Shown here piece by piece: positions 62,592-64,000 of a stretch of DNA of 64,000 nucleotides. The notes under the pieces are model-generated. The model worked only from the letters and a program-made list of their open reading frames with translations. It ran no database searches and was not told the origin of the DNA. Origin of the DNA: Methylosinus trichosporium OB3b (GTDB lineage: Bacteria > Pseudomonadota > Alphaproteobacteria > Rhizobiales > Beijerinckiaceae). A program made the position numbers and the translations under genes. The stretch spans positions 1,612,001 to 1,676,000 of the forward strand of contig NZ_CP023737.1 in NCBI RefSeq assembly GCF_002752655.1, given 5' to 3'. Position 1 is the first letter of the stretch, and each line of letters opens with the position of its first letter.

Positions 62592-63698
62592 TCATCGACT
62601 TCGTAATTCGACGTTTCCGACGAGGCGCTGTCGGATGGCGGCGATGGGGATCCCTTGATTGAACTTCGGACTCTTCCAGGCAGGGTCGCCCATATGGTGA
62701 AGCGCCATCAAACGCCAATCTATGTTGAAACAGGGCGAGCCCGACGAACCGCGATCGGTGTTGGTGGCATAGCGCAGGCGCGTGCCGTTTGCATTGAGAC
62801 CGATGACGCCATTCGTGTCGAGCGCAAGCTTGATCGGCGCGCCATTCGGATGTTGAACGATCGCCAGGGGCTGGCCCGGCTCGATCGTCGCCGACGCCTC
62901 GGGGATCGTGATCCATCCACGGCGCGGCGAGCCCGAGCTCTTGCCGACGGGAGCCGCCCCCACTGGAGCCGCCAGTCTTATCAATGCATAGTCGAGTTCG
63001 TCCGCGGCGGGGAGCTCGCGGTCCGGGTCGCCGTTGGCCTCGGCTCGACTGTACCGGCTCAGGTCGACGCGCCATGCGGAATCGTGCAGTCGAATAGCGA
63101 CGCCTTCGAGCACCGAGCCGTCAGAGAGAACTTTGTAGTCGAATCGACACACTGTCCGTGACGGCGAGGCATTTCCTTCGATCAGCGGCTCCAGCACATG
63201 ATAGTTCGTGAGCACGAGTTCAGGGCCGACGAGAAAGCCAGTTCCCGTCGGCTCGCCGTCCAGCTCTATGCGGCACACTTGGCGTTCTATTCGCGCCATG
63301 TTTTCGTGCCATATGCCCATATCGATGAAATGGAGCCGCGGCGACACGAGCGCCTCGAGGCTACTGGACGTGGTCCATTCGGGCGAGTCCGCGACGGCGA
63401 CGCCGGCTCGCTGATACGCGAGCTGCGGCGACAGACCGAGTTTTTCATATATTTGCCGCACCTTCCGATTGCGGGGGCGTTCGAGATAAACGCCACGCGC
63501 AAGATCCACCACGATCGGCGATCCTTGGCGCTCCGCCCATTCGAGAAGTTCGAAAGCCATCTGGTTGGTCGGCCCCGCCGCGACGATTTCCCTCAGATTG
63601 AGGTTCAAGTGAAAGCGCGCCAACGCCGTGAGGTCGAACGCGTCGAACGCGTCGACGAGCGCCCGTTGAAATTCGCGAAATTCGACGCCTGGCATCAT
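62592..63698 (-). CDS. EAD1-trypsin-like serine protease
   Basis: A 368-residue fusion. Residues 5-80 are an EAD1 domain (FREFQRALVDAFDAFDLTAL, then NQMAFELLEWAERQGSPIVV). Residues about 135-365 are a chymotrypsin-fold protease: His167 in LVLTNYHVLEP, Asp236 in DELDYALIRL and Ser321 in DRGSSGSPCFN complete the triad, with GTGFLVG before the histidine as usual. There is no signal peptide, so it acts in the cytoplasm. It is 36 bases upstream of the EAD1 adaptor start in the same operon. EAD-trypsins are known from predicted conflict systems, where proteolysis is thought to start an effector cascade. Confidence 0.88.
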   Translation of the reverse strand: MMPGVEFREFQRALVDAFDAFDLTALARFHLNLNLREIVAAGPTNQMAFELLEWAERQGSPIVVDLARGVYLERPRNRKVRQIYEKLGLSPQLAYQRAGVAVADSPEWTTSSSLEALVSPRLHFIDMGIWHENMARIERQVCRIELDGEPTGTGFLVGPELVLTNYHVLEPLIEGNASPSRTVCRFDYKVLSDGSVLEGVAIRLHDSAWRVDLSRYSRAEANGDPDRELPAADELDYALIRLAAPVGAAPVGKSSGSPRRGWITIPEASATIEPGQPLAIVQHPNGAPIKLALDTNGVIGLNANGTRLRYATNTDRGSSGSPCFNIDWRLMALHHMGDPAWKSPKFNQGIPIAAIRQRLVGNVELRSR

Positions 63699-63757
63699 TT
63701 TTTTGCGGTCTTTCCGACTTCGGCCACGGGCCCTTCGGCGGCCCCCTTCGAGAGCGA

Positions 63758-64000
63758 TTAGGGCGGAGAGGCGATGAGCCCCGCGCCGCGGTCAGCGATG
63801 GTGACGCCGGAAGCGAAACAGTCTGTGCGGGCCGACGCGAGCATTTGCGCCAGGACCTGCTGAGCGCTGGGATTGACGGCCCCGGATTTGCGCAGCGATT
63901 CCCACCATAGCGCCGCTACGCCGGCGACATGCGGACAAGCCATGCTGGTCCCGTTCAGCTTCCGCAGACCTCCACCGGCCTTGACTGAAAGAATGTTGAC
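63758..64000 (-). CDS. Subtilisin-like S8 peptidase, C-terminal part (5' end outside window)
   Basis: The last 80 residues of a serine protease, open to the window edge. GTSMACPHVAGVAALWW contains the catalytic serine motif of S8 proteases, and the C-terminus ends DRGAGLIASPP soon after the catalytic domain. Its stop is 59 bases before the EAD1-trypsin start, same strand, so it is probably the preceding gene of the minus-strand conflict operon. The aspartate and histidine parts of the triad and any EAD lie beyond the window. Confidence 0.85.
   Translation of the reverse strand, partial: VNILSVKAGGGLRKLNGTSMACPHVAGVAALWWESLRKSGAVNPSAQQVLAQMLASARTDCFASGVTIADRGAGLIASPP

Overview
The window is high-GC DNA from an alphaproteobacterium, most likely of the order Hyphomicrobiales (a Methylosinus/Methylocystis-type methanotroph would fit, but that is a guess). 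GC-rich codon use, the glycine-zipper lipoprotein, the S1/P1 nuclease, the compact type II-C CRISPR locus and the mix of IS66/IS21/IS1595/IS1380 elements all fit. It is a run of accessory DNA: a prophage, a CRISPR-Cas system, a mobile-element graveyard and a multi-enzyme conflict island.

Region 1 (1-25.8 kb) is the late region of a contractile-tailed prophage. A lambda-type head module (portal, S49 protease, decoration protein, E-type capsid) precedes a P2-type baseplate (V, W, J, I), tail fibres, a D12 adenine methyltransferase, an endolysin and membrane proteins, then sheath, tube, tail chaperone, tape measure and U, X, D. The tail chaperone carries a perfect TTTTTTG slippery heptamer and a -1 extension that runs to the tape-measure start. 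One small domain recurs in the decoration protein (one copy) and the sheath (two copies). One fibre ends in seven 44-residue repeats.

Region 2 (26-28.5 kb) holds small host-type genes: a glycine-zipper lipoprotein, hypotheticals and a secreted S1/P1 nuclease.

Region 3 (28.5-34.8 kb) is a complete type II-C CRISPR-Cas locus. It has an array of 24 regular 36-bp repeats with 30-bp spacers plus one degenerate repeat, then cas2, cas1 and a 1082-codon cas9 on the minus strand. A tracrRNA gene can be read on the plus strand just upstream of cas9, with an anti-repeat, two hairpins and a promoter-like pair.

Region 4 (34.8-51.1 kb) is a patchwork: an intact IS1595-family element with an 8-bp target duplication, an IS1380-family element that has cut a ParB-like gene, IS3 remnants, a SWIM-SNF2 helicase, a RelE/Xre toxin-antitoxin pair, an IS21 remnant interrupted by an IS66 element, and a second IS66 element with perfect 8-bp target duplications but a frameshifted transposase. 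A dispersed repeat lies beside several of these insertions.

Region 5 (51.3-64 kb) is the most interesting. Two convergent operons meet at a perfect 12-bp-stem hairpin. The plus-strand operon encodes an LCAT-like lipase, a giant protein with two caspase-like (CHAT-type) protease domains, and a two-HKD phospholipase D. The minus-strand operon encodes an S8 subtilisin (cut by the window edge), an effector-associated-domain (EAD) trypsin, an EAD helical protein and a STAND NTPase with a membrane segment and TPR-like tail. Together this looks like a sensor-adaptor-effector immune or cell-suicide system combining proteases and lipid-cleaving enzymes.
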